A stretch of DNA of 64,000 nt, from the NCBI GenBank assembly GCA_002477945.1, contig DLLF01000002.1, forward strand, positions 138,275 to 202,274, in the 5' to 3' direction. The DNA is from Bacteroidales bacterium UBA7569. Its GTDB lineage: Bacteria; Bacteroidota; Bacteroidia; Bacteroidales; Paludibacteraceae. The translations under genes and the position numbers were made by a program. Every line of letters starts with the position of its first letter. Within the stretch, counting starts at the first letter, position 1. Under the pieces are notes generated by a model. That model searched no databases and had not been told where the DNA came from. It saw only the letters and a program-made list of their open reading frames with translations. Shown here piece by piece: positions 26,048 through 34,396 of this stretch.

Positions 26048-26078
26048 TTGCCTATCTCGCCAAAAACAACTATTTTTG
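26048..26078 (+). promoter_or_regulatory. umuDC promoter, Bacteroidota type
   Basis: TTG at 26048-26050, 20 bases, then TATTTTTG at 26071-26078, the TTG/TAnnTTTG pattern of the primary Bacteroidota sigma factor. The transcript would begin near 26085, which excludes upstream start codons and fits the umuD ATG at 26106. Confidence 0.75.
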
Positions 26079-26105
26079 CAATGCCGTACCAAATCGAATT
26101 CTGCA

Positions 26106-26573
26106 ATGCCCTGTAAACTAACCGACATCTCCCCCGCCAACCTCTCCGACGAACCCGCCAAAGAAGTTGCCCCATACAGCCAACAGCCCCTTTTTTACGG
26201 TCTCCACGCTGGCTTCCCCGCACCCGTCGGAGACAACGCTAACTCAATAGACCTCACCCGCGAAATCGTACGACACCCCGAAAGCACTTTCTACGCACGC
26301 ATCACAGGCGACAGCATGCAGGACGCAGGTATCTTCGACGGCGACATCGTCGTCATCGACCGCTCTCTCGAAGCCCGAGACGGCAATTTCGTCGCGGCTT
26401 TCATCGACGGCGAGTTTGCTATCAAAGAGTTCCGTGCCGACCCCGCCAACCGTTGCGCATGGCTCATCGCACACAATCCCCAATACCCGCCCATCCGCGT
26501 CACCGCCGACAACGATTTCTCCGTCTGGGGCGTCGTCACTCACAACCTCCACCCACTAATCCCTAACCTCTAA
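26106..26573 (+). CDS. umuD: UmuD-like SOS mutagenesis protein (S24 peptidase)
   Basis: 155 residues. The self-cleavage site Ala35-Gly36 lies in LHAGFPAPVGD. The Ser/Lys dyad is Ser70 (ITGDSMQDAGI) and Lys107 (FAIKEF). Length and order match UmuD. RecA-stimulated cleavage would yield UmuD', which activates the polymerase encoded next. The codons end overwhelmingly in C, unlike the flanking minus-strand genes. Confidence 0.93.
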   Translation: MPCKLTDISPANLSDEPAKEVAPYSQQPLFYGLHAGFPAPVGDNANSIDLTREIVRHPESTFYARITGDSMQDAGIFDGDIVVIDRSLEARDGNFVAAFIDGEFAIKEFRADPANRCAWLIAHNPQYPPIRVTADNDFSVWGVVTHNLHPLIPNL

Positions 26574-26604
26574 CCTCTAACAGCGAAGCGGTCTAACCTC
26601 TGAT

Positions 26605-27972
26605 ATGTTCGCCCTCTGCGACTGCAATAATTTCTTCGTCTCCTGCGAGAGGCTCTTTCACCCCGACCTCGAAGGAAAACCCGTCATCGTACTCTCCAAC
26701 AACGACGGATGTGTCGTCGCACGCTCCAACGAAGCCAAAGCACTCGGCATCAAAATGGGCGTGCCTTTCTATCAGATACGCGCCTTTGTCGCACAGAACG
26801 GCGTTACCGCTTTCTCCTCCAACCTCAACCTCTATGCCGACCTCTCACAACGCGTCATGAGCCTCCTCGCACAGCACACACCCACCCTCGAACAGTACTC
26901 CATCGACGAAGCCTACCTACATATCGACCATATACCCACCCAACAACGCAAACCCTACCTCGAACAACTCGCACGACATATCCGCAAATGCGTTGGAATA
27001 CCCGTCTCTTTCGGCATCGCACCCACCAAAACACTCGCCAAAGTCGCCACACGCTATGCCAAACGCTACCCCGCCTACCACGGTGTCTGCACCATCGACT
27101 CCGAAGACAAACGCATCAAGGCACTCCGCAATTTCCCCGTCGCCGACGTGTGGGGATTCGGAGCCAAGGCACAAGCCAAACTTGCCACCGCAGGTATCGC
27201 CACCGCACTCGATTTCGCCGACCGACCCGCTGTCTTCGCACAAAATCTGCTTAACAAACCCGGACTCCTCACGTGGCGCGAACTCAACGGCACGCCCTGC
27301 ATCGTCAATGCCAACCGCGACCAAAAGCAGTCCATCTCCCAAACGCGCACTTTTCCGCACCCCGTCAGCGACATCCACACCGTCGAACGGCTGCTCCTGC
27401 AATATCTCTCTCATTGCGCCCTCCAACTCCGTCAGCAGCACTCCGTCTGCTCCTCGCTCACGTTCTTTGCACACACCTCGCGCTTCAACGAGCAGGATAT
27501 GTTCGCCATCTCCCAAACTGTTGCCCTGCCCGTGCCCACCGCCATCACCGCCGAACTCGCCACACACATGCTACGCGCTTTCCGCACCGCGTGGCAGACA
27601 TACCCCTATAAACGCGCAGGCGTTATCCTCTCCGACATCACACCCGATGCCACTCCACAAACGCTCCTTTTCGACGACCGCCAACGAGACCGCGACATCC
27701 GCCTACAGCAAACCATCGACCGCATCAACGCACATTTCCCCACCTCCCCACTCCAATCCGCCACCGCCACCTCGTGCGAAGCACAATCTACGCGAAGCCT
27801 CCAACGCGAAGCCACTAACGTTCGCGACAGCGAACCATTCACACGCAGTCATTTACGCGAAGCCAACAACGTGAGCGAAGCGAACAATCTACGTGAGCAA
27901 AGCGAACCCGACATCCCCCGCACTCCCTCTTACACCACATCCTTCGCCTCCCTCCTCGCCCTCAAAGCCTGA
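26605..27972 (+). CDS. umuC: UmuC-like Y-family DNA polymerase V subunit
   Basis: 455 residues. Palm motifs include FALCDCNNFFVSCERLF at the start, LSNNDGCVVARS (32-43) and YSIDEAYLHI with the catalytic Asp-Glu pair. Helix-hairpin-helix and little-finger regions follow (WGFGAKAQAKL, then FFAHTSRFNEQ). It performs translesion synthesis with UmuD'. It starts 31 bases after umuD. Residues about 385-435 are a polar, repetitive insertion (REA, SEA and LRE repeats) encoded by degenerate GCGAAGC repeats; the usual UmuC end is shorter there. The C-rich codons suggest a different origin from neighbouring genes. Confidence 0.93.
   Translation: MFALCDCNNFFVSCERLFHPDLEGKPVIVLSNNDGCVVARSNEAKALGIKMGVPFYQIRAFVAQNGVTAFSSNLNLYADLSQRVMSLLAQHTPTLEQYSIDEAYLHIDHIPTQQRKPYLEQLARHIRKCVGIPVSFGIAPTKTLAKVATRYAKRYPAYHGVCTIDSEDKRIKALRNFPVADVWGFGAKAQAKLATAGIATALDFADRPAVFAQNLLNKPGLLTWRELNGTPCIVNANRDQKQSISQTRTFPHPVSDIHTVERLLLQYLSHCALQLRQQHSVCSSLTFFAHTSRFNEQDMFAISQTVALPVPTAITAELATHMLRAFRTAWQTYPYKRAGVILSDITPDATPQTLLFDDRQRDRDIRLQQTIDRINAHFPTSPLQSATATSCEAQSTRSLQREATNVRDSEPFTRSHLREANNVSEANNLREQSEPDIPRTPSYTTSFASLLALKA
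27771..27906 (+). repeat. degenerate ACGCGAAGCC repeats in the 3' part of umuC
   Basis: The unit ACGCGAAGCC or close variants (GTGCGAAGCA, GAGCGAAGCG, GTGAGCAAAGCG) recur at least six times in 135 bases. The related string CAGCGAAGCGG occurs in the umuD-umuC gap at about 26581, next to repeated CTAACCTCT. They look like a small repeat that expanded into the coding sequence. Confidence 0.65.
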
Positions 27973-27982
27973 ACATCCAAAC

Positions 27983-28011
27983 AAAAAAGGTGCGGGCAGC
28001 ACGCCCGCACC
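27983..28011 (-). terminator. rho-independent terminator of the phosphodiester-glycosidase-like gene
   Basis: GGTGCGGGC and GCCCGCACC form a 9-bp GC-rich stem with loop AGCAC. Read on the minus strand it is followed at once by six T, a classical terminator, about 60 bases after the stop at 28071. On the plus strand it may also end umuDC, though without a T-run. Confidence 0.85.
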
Positions 28012-28070
28012 TCATAATATAATTCTCCACTGCCCACGCCTAACCTCTTATCAGGACAGGACTTTTCCCT

Positions 28071-28943
28071 CTACTCCCACACAATAAACGATATATTCTT
28101 GTATATCTTCGGTTCCCATGTTCCCGACGGCACGCCCACGCCGTCAAGGTCGATATACCAGCCTATCGCAGTACTGCCTACCAGATATATCGCATTCGTC
28201 ACACCTATATCCACCAACGCCTGCGTAAAGTCATGCATTGACTCGGGTGTACCCGTTTCCGCCACCACTATACGTCCTTCCAATTCGCACAACGCACGGC
28301 GAATAAACTTTGCTTTCAACTCGTTTTCCACCAATACTCCGTTATCCACCAGCGGATACTGGCGGAAGAAATCACCACCCCGCTCCGTGGCTTCCTCAAA
28401 GAGCGGCGAGTTGTCCGCTACGCCCACTGTAACTTCCTTGTCAATGATAGCGCAATAACCACGTTTGCTGAGTCCCCAACTCAACGGTTTTCCGTGCAGC
28501 ACAAATGCGCCTACTATTTTTTTGTTATCCGCCCGAATATCAGCGGCTTGACACATCAAAATAATGTCCGCCGTATCGTGCAGACACTTATAGCCGACTT
28601 CCAGATGCGGGGTAACATTCATCGGGCGCATCAGCCGCAACGGGATATCGTTCACCACCGTGTCATAGAGCAGGGTACCGCGCCTTGTGATGGTGTCGCC
28701 GGCGGCTATCCAACCACGTAACGGGTGCTGCTGAACAGGCTGAACAGGCTCTTCAAACACGCTCTCGGCAGGTTGCTCAGCCGGTTGCCTATGCACTACC
28801 AGCAAAGCAACCACAGCCGTTGTCACCAGCACACCCGCAATAATGAGCCAACGCAACCGAGCATGGTGGTGCGGCTTGTCCGAGGCGGTACGCGCCGGCT
28901 TATTACCTATCACACGTATCTCTGTATCTTTGATTTCTTTCAT
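28071..28943 (-). CDS. membrane-anchored protein, possibly phosphodiester-glycosidase (NAGPA)-like
   Basis: 290 residues. A cytosolic N-terminus of about 30 residues is followed by one membrane helix (32-50), a Pro/Gln/Glu-rich linker and a periplasmic domain from about 75. The part RRALCELEGRIVVAETG ... MHDFTQALVDIGVTNAIYL resembles the NAGPA/phosphodiester glycosidase core (family pattern from memory), which hydrolyses sugar phosphodiesters. The usual LDGGGS signature is replaced by LVGSTA, so activity is doubtful. The start overlaps the LytTR gene stop by ATGA (28940-28943). Confidence 0.6.
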   Translation of the reverse strand: MKEIKDTEIRVIGNKPARTASDKPHHHARLRWLIIAGVLVTTAVVALLVVHRQPAEQPAESVFEEPVQPVQQHPLRGWIAAGDTITRRGTLLYDTVVNDIPLRLMRPMNVTPHLEVGYKCLHDTADIILMCQAADIRADNKKIVGAFVLHGKPLSWGLSKRGYCAIIDKEVTVGVADNSPLFEEATERGGDFFRQYPLVDNGVLVENELKAKFIRRALCELEGRIVVAETGTPESMHDFTQALVDIGVTNAIYLVGSTAIGWYIDLDGVGVPSGTWEPKIYKNISFIVWE

Positions 28944-29308
28944 TGCAATTCTCCTTTCTCAATCAAATCCTTCAAAGCCTTGAGGGCTTCCTTGCTGGCG
29001 GTCAGCGAATGTCGATTCTGCAACGCGTCCACCAACACCAACTGTTGTTTCGGGATATTGATATAATGAACTGAATTTATATTGATAATCAAACTCTTAC
29101 CTATTCTAACGAACATTCTCCCCAAGTCGGGCAACTGGTCTGCTATCATACGTTCCAACAGTCCCAATTGCGCAGTCACCATTCTCAATTCGTTGCCTGT
29201 TTGTACAATGGTGGAATAGTTGCCATCGGATGTGATGTACACGATGTGCCTTGCAGCAATACGCACAAGGTCCGTGTTGGTGGATATGAGCAAACAGGCA
29301 GTATTCAT
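28940..29308 (-). CDS. stand-alone LytTR DNA-binding domain protein
   Basis: 122 residues from the ATG at 29308. LytTR features: ARHIVYITSDGNYSTI, MFVRIGKSLIININSVHYINIPK and a C-terminal helix ALKALKDLIEKGEL. It has no receiver or membrane domain. An open frame extends to 29512, but the promoter at 29317-29347 lies inside that extension, which rules it out; the transcript would begin only two or three bases before the ATG. A GTG start fifteen codons in (V15) is the alternative. It is coupled to the membrane protein gene downstream. Confidence 0.8.
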   Translation of the reverse strand: MNTACLLISTNTDLVRIAARHIVYITSDGNYSTIVQTGNELRMVTAQLGLLERMIADQLPDLGRMFVRIGKSLIININSVHYINIPKQQLVLVDALQNRHSLTASKEALKALKDLIEKGELQ

Positions 29309-29316
29309 TTGAGTTA

Positions 29317-29347
29317 CAAAGGTAAACCATTGTTCGCACATAAACAA
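29317..29347 (-). promoter_or_regulatory. promoter of the LytTR/NAGPA-like pair
   Basis: On the minus strand TTG (29347-29345), 20 bases, TACCTTTG (29324-29317), a perfect Bacteroidota consensus. It ends eight bases before the LytTR ATG, so the mRNA would be leaderless or nearly so. Confidence 0.75.
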
Positions 29348-29395
29348 ATACGGCCCATACGATTTTGCTTCGATGGTATGCCGTCCATGTGTGCT

Positions 29396-29428
29396 TGAGG
29401 GGTCGTTGAGGGGTCGTTGAGGTCGGCT
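29396..29428. repeat. GAGGGGTCGTT dispersed repeat, copy A
   Basis: TGAGGGGTCGT occurs twice in tandem followed by TGAGGTCGGCT. The same block occurs at 40081 and, in inverse orientation and diverged, at 47972 and 57819, always between genes. Confidence 0.8.
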
Positions 29429-29580
29429 AAGACAAAGAGACCAGTCTCCTATACGCAAAGAACATTTTTCCAGCACAGATATAATGCCACAGAGACAGAG
29501 AATCCGGCACACTTATTTCTTTCGGCAGAAGCAGGGACATATCTCTTGACCAGCGACGGAAAACCAAGGCGCAAGGCGAA

Positions 29581-32046
29581 CTATCTTTTGTCGGTTGTTT
29601 CTTTTATTCCCCACGACTTGCGTATCCGCTGATTCCGAATTGCCAGGTTGAACAAGCAAGGTTGCAGTACATAAGAAAGCATCATGGTCGTAACCATTCC
29701 TACTACCGAGGCAAAACCTATACTATGTATGGCAGGATGAACGGCAAACAAAAGCGAAGCCATGCAAACGATCAATATCGTAGCAGACATGGTAATGGCT
29801 GTCTTATGGTACCGCAAACGCTTGGTATCTTCGCCACGCGCTGCAGCCAACAGCCCATCCATGATGAAGATAGAGTAGTCCACACCTATACCGAAAATGA
29901 ACGATGATACAATGATGTTGATGATGTTAAACGTCTGGTGCGCGAGTGCCATACTGCCCAACACAACATACCAACTCAGGAACATGGGCAAGAAGGCTAT
30001 CAGTGCAAGCAAAACACGGCGGAAACTGAGCAAGAGGACAATCAGAACAAAAACAGACGAAATGAGCAAAATCCTGTTGAAATCGTCATGGATAAGTTCC
30101 ACCAAATTAGTTGAATAGTAATATGGGTCGAGTACCATACACCCCTCAACGGCATCCATCGCATCGTTGGTTGCGACCAAATTCTCCTGCGGCATTTTCA
30201 AAGGCATATAGACCAACCAATAGTTGCCCACTTGTTCAGCAAGAATGGAAGACATCTGTGCCGGTATAACATTTTCTTCCAAAATGAGAGAAGGGGCATA
30301 ATCAGCACTCATCACCTCCGCAAAAGGCATATACATCTCTTCATCCACCCCTTCCTCACGGCAAGCCTGTCGCAGATTCTGCAACACCTGCGCCTGCTTT
30401 TCTTTCGTGAAATAGGAATTCCAATGCGCGACGCGCCGTTCTTGTGTTTGCAAGGAAGGAAGCAACACGGAAGTTTTCTGATAGGAGCCTATCAGTCCCG
30501 CCTTCCTGAGACTATCGCACTTCTGCTCCATCTGCACAAGTTGTTCAAGTGCCGTATCGAGATCGGTTGCTACAGAGGCATAATACTGTTGCGCCATTCC
30601 ATCGTTGTTTTTCTCCGCCCACAATTGCTGCGAGCGGACGACCTCCGGCGCAGTATAGTTGATGTGCCTGAGATTCGGGTCGAATGTATATTTACCAGAG
30701 AAACAAATGGTCACCACTACAAAACAGAACAAGGCGACTTGCACATATCGGTTTTGGTCGATGGGATAAGCATTTATTCTTTCCATAAAACCGAAGGCAC
30801 GTTCGTTGCGTATATTTCTTTCTGGAAAGAAATGCGGCATGAAGAGCAGACTTGCGATTGTGGTACCGATGACACTGACAGCCGCAAACCAGCCGAAGTC
30901 CTGCAACAAAGAGGATTGCGTGAACAACAATCCGACAAAAGCCCCGACTGTTGTCAGACACCCCAACAGGACTGGCATGGATTGCTCTTTCACCACCCTT
31001 TCACGGCTTCCTGTATATTTGAAATGTATCATCACATGGAGACTGTAACTGAGTGCTACACCCAAAACGATGGCACCAATGCTAACAGACATCAACGATA
31101 TGACCCCCTTTCCCCAATAGATACATGCCAATGCCATAAACGTTCCGTAAACGATAGGAAGCAGAAGGAGCAACATGGATTTAGGATCTTTCAGGCAGAT
31201 AGCAAGCAAGATGAGGATCACAATCAAAGAGGCTCCTATGGTTGTGAACAGATCCTTGAGGATACGTATCGAATTGTTAGCAGACTGAATCACCGTACCA
31301 TGACAGAGTACTTCCACTCCATCGAACTCCTCCGCAACATGTGCAGCGGCTTTCTTGATACGACGGAGGAGGTGCTTTGACGTACCGGAATCGGAAGAAC
31401 TGATATTGGGCGAAAGGAAACCTATGCAGACCGTTGTATCGGAGCAAAAGAGATGGTTGTCCAGCAACCGGAAACCTTTTGCTGACGGTGTACCCGCTTT
31501 TTCTTCCTTCACGAAGAGATTGTGCATACCTACCGGATCCATTGCCAGAAAATCGTACAACATTGCCCCTGTTTCCGTATCGAGAAGACGATTGTATTTG
31601 GCTATTTGGCTGCATATATTCTGCTTGCTGCACAAACTATCCATCTCTGCATCCGTGAAATCCAAATAGTTTGGGAATACCTGCGTCAGGTAGTAGGCAA
31701 CGTCCATCCATTCCGTAGGGTCCAACGTATAGAGCGTACCATGCAACAGGTCTTCCTCCGCAGCAGACTCTTCCAACTCACTCATAAACAGATCCATCGC
31801 CGCTGCCAAATCGTCGGGAGACTGCTGTCCGTTGCCCGTCACCTGCACAAAAACCAAGTCCTTGACGCGCAAGTCCTGAAAGGCAATATCCACATTCCGG
31901 TTCTCTGACTGCGGGAGAAGTTTGGCAATGTTTTCTTCAAAGGATATACGAGTGCCATAATACAGAAAGAGCAAAGAGGTTCCCAATAGCAAAATGTACA
32001 ACAATACCTTATGTTTCTCCAAGAAATGATATATTTTCGTCATCAT
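29581..32046 (-). CDS. RND-superfamily exporter (MMPL family), second copy
   Basis: 821 residues from the first of two ATG codons at 32046/32043. The promoter at 32077-32107 lies upstream of these and excludes the 65-codon extension that is open above them. Topology is as in the exporter at 16392: a first helix at about 15-33, a large periplasmic domain, a five-helix bundle, then a second half (QTFNIINIIVSSFIFGIGVDYSIF near 720-745). It should export a lipid. It has no biosynthetic neighbours. The length and motif match with the pigment exporter suggests an old paralogue. Confidence 0.9.
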   Translation of the reverse strand: MMTKIYHFLEKHKVLLYILLLGTSLLFLYYGTRISFEENIAKLLPQSENRNVDIAFQDLRVKDLVFVQVTGNGQQSPDDLAAAMDLFMSELEESAAEEDLLHGTLYTLDPTEWMDVAYYLTQVFPNYLDFTDAEMDSLCSKQNICSQIAKYNRLLDTETGAMLYDFLAMDPVGMHNLFVKEEKAGTPSAKGFRLLDNHLFCSDTTVCIGFLSPNISSSDSGTSKHLLRRIKKAAAHVAEEFDGVEVLCHGTVIQSANNSIRILKDLFTTIGASLIVILILLAICLKDPKSMLLLLLPIVYGTFMALACIYWGKGVISLMSVSIGAIVLGVALSYSLHVMIHFKYTGSRERVVKEQSMPVLLGCLTTVGAFVGLLFTQSSLLQDFGWFAAVSVIGTTIASLLFMPHFFPERNIRNERAFGFMERINAYPIDQNRYVQVALFCFVVVTICFSGKYTFDPNLRHINYTAPEVVRSQQLWAEKNNDGMAQQYYASVATDLDTALEQLVQMEQKCDSLRKAGLIGSYQKTSVLLPSLQTQERRVAHWNSYFTKEKQAQVLQNLRQACREEGVDEEMYMPFAEVMSADYAPSLILEENVIPAQMSSILAEQVGNYWLVYMPLKMPQENLVATNDAMDAVEGCMVLDPYYYSTNLVELIHDDFNRILLISSVFVLIVLLLSFRRVLLALIAFLPMFLSWYVVLGSMALAHQTFNIINIIVSSFIFGIGVDYSIFIMDGLLAAARGEDTKRLRYHKTAITMSATILIVCMASLLFAVHPAIHSIGFASVVGMVTTMMLSYVLQPCLFNLAIRNQRIRKSWGIKETTDKR

Positions 32047-32076
32047 AAGCGGGTCAGTATATGATTTTTCACGGCA

Positions 32077-32107
32077 CAAAGATACTATCTTTCTGCTTGC
32101 CCCGCAA
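32077..32107 (-). promoter_or_regulatory. promoter of the second MMPL exporter
   Basis: On the minus strand TTG (32107-32105), 20 bases, TATCTTTG (32084-32077). The predicted start near 32070 leaves a leader of about 24 bases before ATG 32046. Confidence 0.8.
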
Positions 32108-32299
32108 AAGGGCGAGTGTGTTATTCGGGCAGAAAAGTGGTCAGAATATCCTATTCCACCCATGAGATGATTTATACTAATCACTACATCGTCCCCATTT
32201 TGTTTTTCTTCTGAAGCAAGAAAAAATGAAAGTACACGCACGATAATAGCATTTTTGATTGCTTTTTGGAAGTCATTTACATATAAACGCCATTATCTC

Positions 32300-32330
32300 T
32301 TGCAAATGTTTACGAGAAATAGTAATTTTG
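32300..32330 (+). promoter_or_regulatory. housekeeping promoter of the sigma-54-type response regulator
   Basis: TTG at 32300-32302, 20 bases, TAATTTTG at 32323-32330. Its transcript would start near 32337, about 109 bases ahead of the gene and upstream of the sigma-54 site. Confidence 0.75.
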
Positions 32331-32400
32331 CGAACCAGACAATTGGACTTAGACATTTCTATAAACATTTCATGACCTCCTCTATTCTTCGGAATTCGGG

Positions 32401-32416
32401 TGGCACAATTCTTGCA
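32401..32416 (+). promoter_or_regulatory. rpoN-dependent: sigma-54 (RpoN) promoter
   Basis: TGGCAC, five bases, TTGCA matches the -24/-12 consensus of sigma-54 exactly. Transcription would start near 32427, which means the in-frame ATG at 32422 would not be in this mRNA and supports ATG 32446 as the real start. The gene it drives is itself a sigma-54 activator, so positive autoregulation is likely. Confidence 0.8.
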
Positions 32417-32445
32417 ACGAGATGACGGAAAGAAATCGCACAGAT

Positions 32446-33597
32446 ATGGCACGAATACTTATTATTGACGACGAGCGCAGCATACGGAATACGTTGAAAG
32501 ACATTCTTGAGTTCGAGGAGTATAAAGTTGATCTTGCAGAGAATGGGAAAACGGGTGTACAGATGGCTCTTTCGACTCAGTATGATTTGATTTTCTCCGA
32601 CATCAAGATGCCCGAGATGGACGGGATAGAAGTATTGGAGGCTCTGCATAAAGCAGAAGTGGAGGCACCCATCGTGATGATATCGGGACACGGAAACATT
32701 GAGACGGCAGTGGAGTGCATAAAGGGTGGTGCTTTTGACTTTATAGAGAAACCCATTGACTTGAACCGTTTGCTCATCACGACCAAAAATGCCATAGAGA
32801 AGAAATCCTTGGTGCAAGAGACCAAAGTTTTGAAGCGCAAAGTATCGAGCAAATATCAGATGGTGGGAAACAGTCCGAGCATAGAGCATGTGCGTGATAT
32901 GATTTCCAAGGTTGCCCCCACAGAGGCACGGGTGCTTATTACGGGAGCCAACGGAACCGGCAAAGAGGTGGTGGCACGACTGATTCATGCACAGAGCAAC
33001 AGGAGCCAAGAGCCTCTCATTGAGGTGAACTGCGCAGCCATACCCTCAGAACTGATAGAAAGCGAATTATTCGGACACGAGAAAGGTGCATTTACGTCGG
33101 CCATCAAACAGCGTATCGGCAAGTTTGAACAAGCCGACGGGGGAACTCTCTTCCTTGACGAGATAGGTGATATGAGTCTTGCCGCCCAAACAAAGGTACT
33201 CCGCGCCTTGCAAGAGAACGAGATTTGCAGAGTGGGTTCGGACAAGTCCATCAAAATAAATGTACGTATACTCGCCGCCACCAACAAGAATCTACAGGAA
33301 GAGATTGCCAAGGGGAATTTCCGAGAAGACCTCTTTCACCGGCTCAACGTGATACCTATACACGTTCCCACGTTGGACGAACGAAAAGAGGATATTCCTC
33401 TCTTAGTGGAGTACTTCACAGGGCAGATATGTTCCGAACAAGGCTGGGCACGCAAGACATTCACTCCCGAAGCCATACAAGCCCTTGAGGCAAGAACATG
33501 GCACGGCAACATACGCGAGTTGCGAAACGTGGTGGAACGGCTTATTATTCTGTCGGGAGATGCTATCAACGCTGCCGATGTGGACGCATTTGCATAG
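32446..33597 (+). CDS. NtrC-type response regulator without a C-terminal HTH
   Basis: 383 residues. The receiver domain (1-120) has acidic pocket Asp8/Asp9, phospho-acceptor Asp52 and Lys102. The AAA+ sigma-54 activator domain (140-380) has Walker A GANGTGKE (167-174), the sigma-54 contact loop GAFTSA (214-219; usually GAFTGA) and Walker B LFLDEIGD (235-242). The protein stops just after the AAA+ lid (GDAINAADVDAFA), where NtrC has about 60 more residues with a Fis-type helix-turn-helix. I believe such HTH-less forms exist in Bacteroidota but cannot check. No histidine kinase gene is adjacent. Confidence 0.9.
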   Translation: MARILIIDDERSIRNTLKDILEFEEYKVDLAENGKTGVQMALSTQYDLIFSDIKMPEMDGIEVLEALHKAEVEAPIVMISGHGNIETAVECIKGGAFDFIEKPIDLNRLLITTKNAIEKKSLVQETKVLKRKVSSKYQMVGNSPSIEHVRDMISKVAPTEARVLITGANGTGKEVVARLIHAQSNRSQEPLIEVNCAAIPSELIESELFGHEKGAFTSAIKQRIGKFEQADGGTLFLDEIGDMSLAAQTKVLRALQENEICRVGSDKSIKINVRILAATNKNLQEEIAKGNFREDLFHRLNVIPIHVPTLDERKEDIPLLVEYFTGQICSEQGWARKTFTPEAIQALEARTWHGNIRELRNVVERLIILSGDAINAADVDAFA

Positions 33598-33610
33598 AAT
33601 GTGGAAGAAC

Positions 33611-34396
33611 TTACAGACTTGATTTTTTCGCCTCATTCCACAGGACATCCATCTCAGTGAGAGTCATATCATGGAGCGATTTGCCTTGTTCTTTCGTCTT
33701 CTGCTCCAAATAGTTGAAGCGTCGGATGAACTTCAGATTGGTTCGTTCCAATGCATTGTCGGGTTTGATGTGGTATAGTCGTGCTGCATTTACGAGACTG
33801 AACAGGACATCGCCGAACTCTGCTTCCATATCTGTGGCTTCACCTGTTTCTGCCGCTCTCTCGAACTCGTCGATTTCTTCTTTTACCTTGTCCCACACCT
33901 GACTGCGTTCTTCCCAATCAAAGCCTGCGTTCCTTGCCTTGTCTTGAATTCGGTAGGCCTTCACGAGAGAAGGAAGACTATCCGGCACTCCGCCCAGTAC
34001 GGACTTATTGCCATCTTTCTCCCGCAACTTGATGTCCTCCCAATTTTGCTTCACATCCGCTTCTGTTTCCGCTTTCACATTGCCATAGATGTGCGGATGA
34101 CGGAATATCAGTTTGTCGCAGAGTTGGTTGCAGACGTCGCCGATATCAAAGTCGCCCGTCTCGCTGCCTATCTGCGCATAGAAGACGACATGCAACAACA
34201 CATCGCCTAATTCCTTGCAGATGTCGGGCATATCGCGTTTGATAATGGCGGACGCCAGTTCATAGGTTTCCTCTATTGTGTTCTGCCGCAGCGATTCGAA
34301 GGTCTGTTTCCTGTCCCACGGACACTTCTCACGCAGTTCTTGCATCACTGTAAGCAAGCGATCGAATGCTTTCAGTTGTTCGTCTCTATTGTTCAT
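33611..34396 (-). CDS. mazG: MazG nucleoside triphosphate pyrophosphohydrolase
   Basis: 261 residues, the normal two-domain MazG length. The first domain has IEETYELASAI (41-51, EEXXE metal ligands) and KELGDVLLHVVF. The second has VKEEIDEFERA and EAEFGDVLFSLVN. It hydrolyses non-canonical or excess NTPs to NMP and pyrophosphate. It overlaps the end of lpxH by 11 bases and is the last gene of a long minus-strand run. Confidence 0.95.
   Translation of the reverse strand: MNNRDEQLKAFDRLLTVMQELREKCPWDRKQTFESLRQNTIEETYELASAIIKRDMPDICKELGDVLLHVVFYAQIGSETGDFDIGDVCNQLCDKLIFRHPHIYGNVKAETEADVKQNWEDIKLREKDGNKSVLGGVPDSLPSLVKAYRIQDKARNAGFDWEERSQVWDKVKEEIDEFERAAETGEATDMEAEFGDVLFSLVNAARLYHIKPDNALERTNLKFIRRFNYLEQKTKEQGKSLHDMTLTEMDVLWNEAKKSSL

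Larger units (their letters stand above)
25713..26105. other. intergenic region between WG-repeat gene and umuDC
   Basis: About 390 bases. It holds a strong hairpin (25794-25838) and the umuD promoter (26048-26078). An open frame runs upstream from umuD to 25887, but it has no domain and precedes the promoter, so I do not call it. Nothing else is evident. Confidence 0.6.
32047..32445. other. divergent regulatory region between exporter and response regulator
   Basis: About 400 bases with three promoters: one minus-strand for the exporter (32077-32107), one plus-strand housekeeping (32300-32330) and one plus-strand sigma-54 type (32401-32416). The 190 bases between the divergent promoters could hold activator sites for sigma-54, but I see no clear inverted repeat. 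Confidence 0.7.

Noticed and set aside
25887..26105. N-terminal extension of the umuD frame by 73 codons
   Set aside because: The promoter at 26048-26078 lies inside it and UmuD proteins begin near the ATG at 26106.
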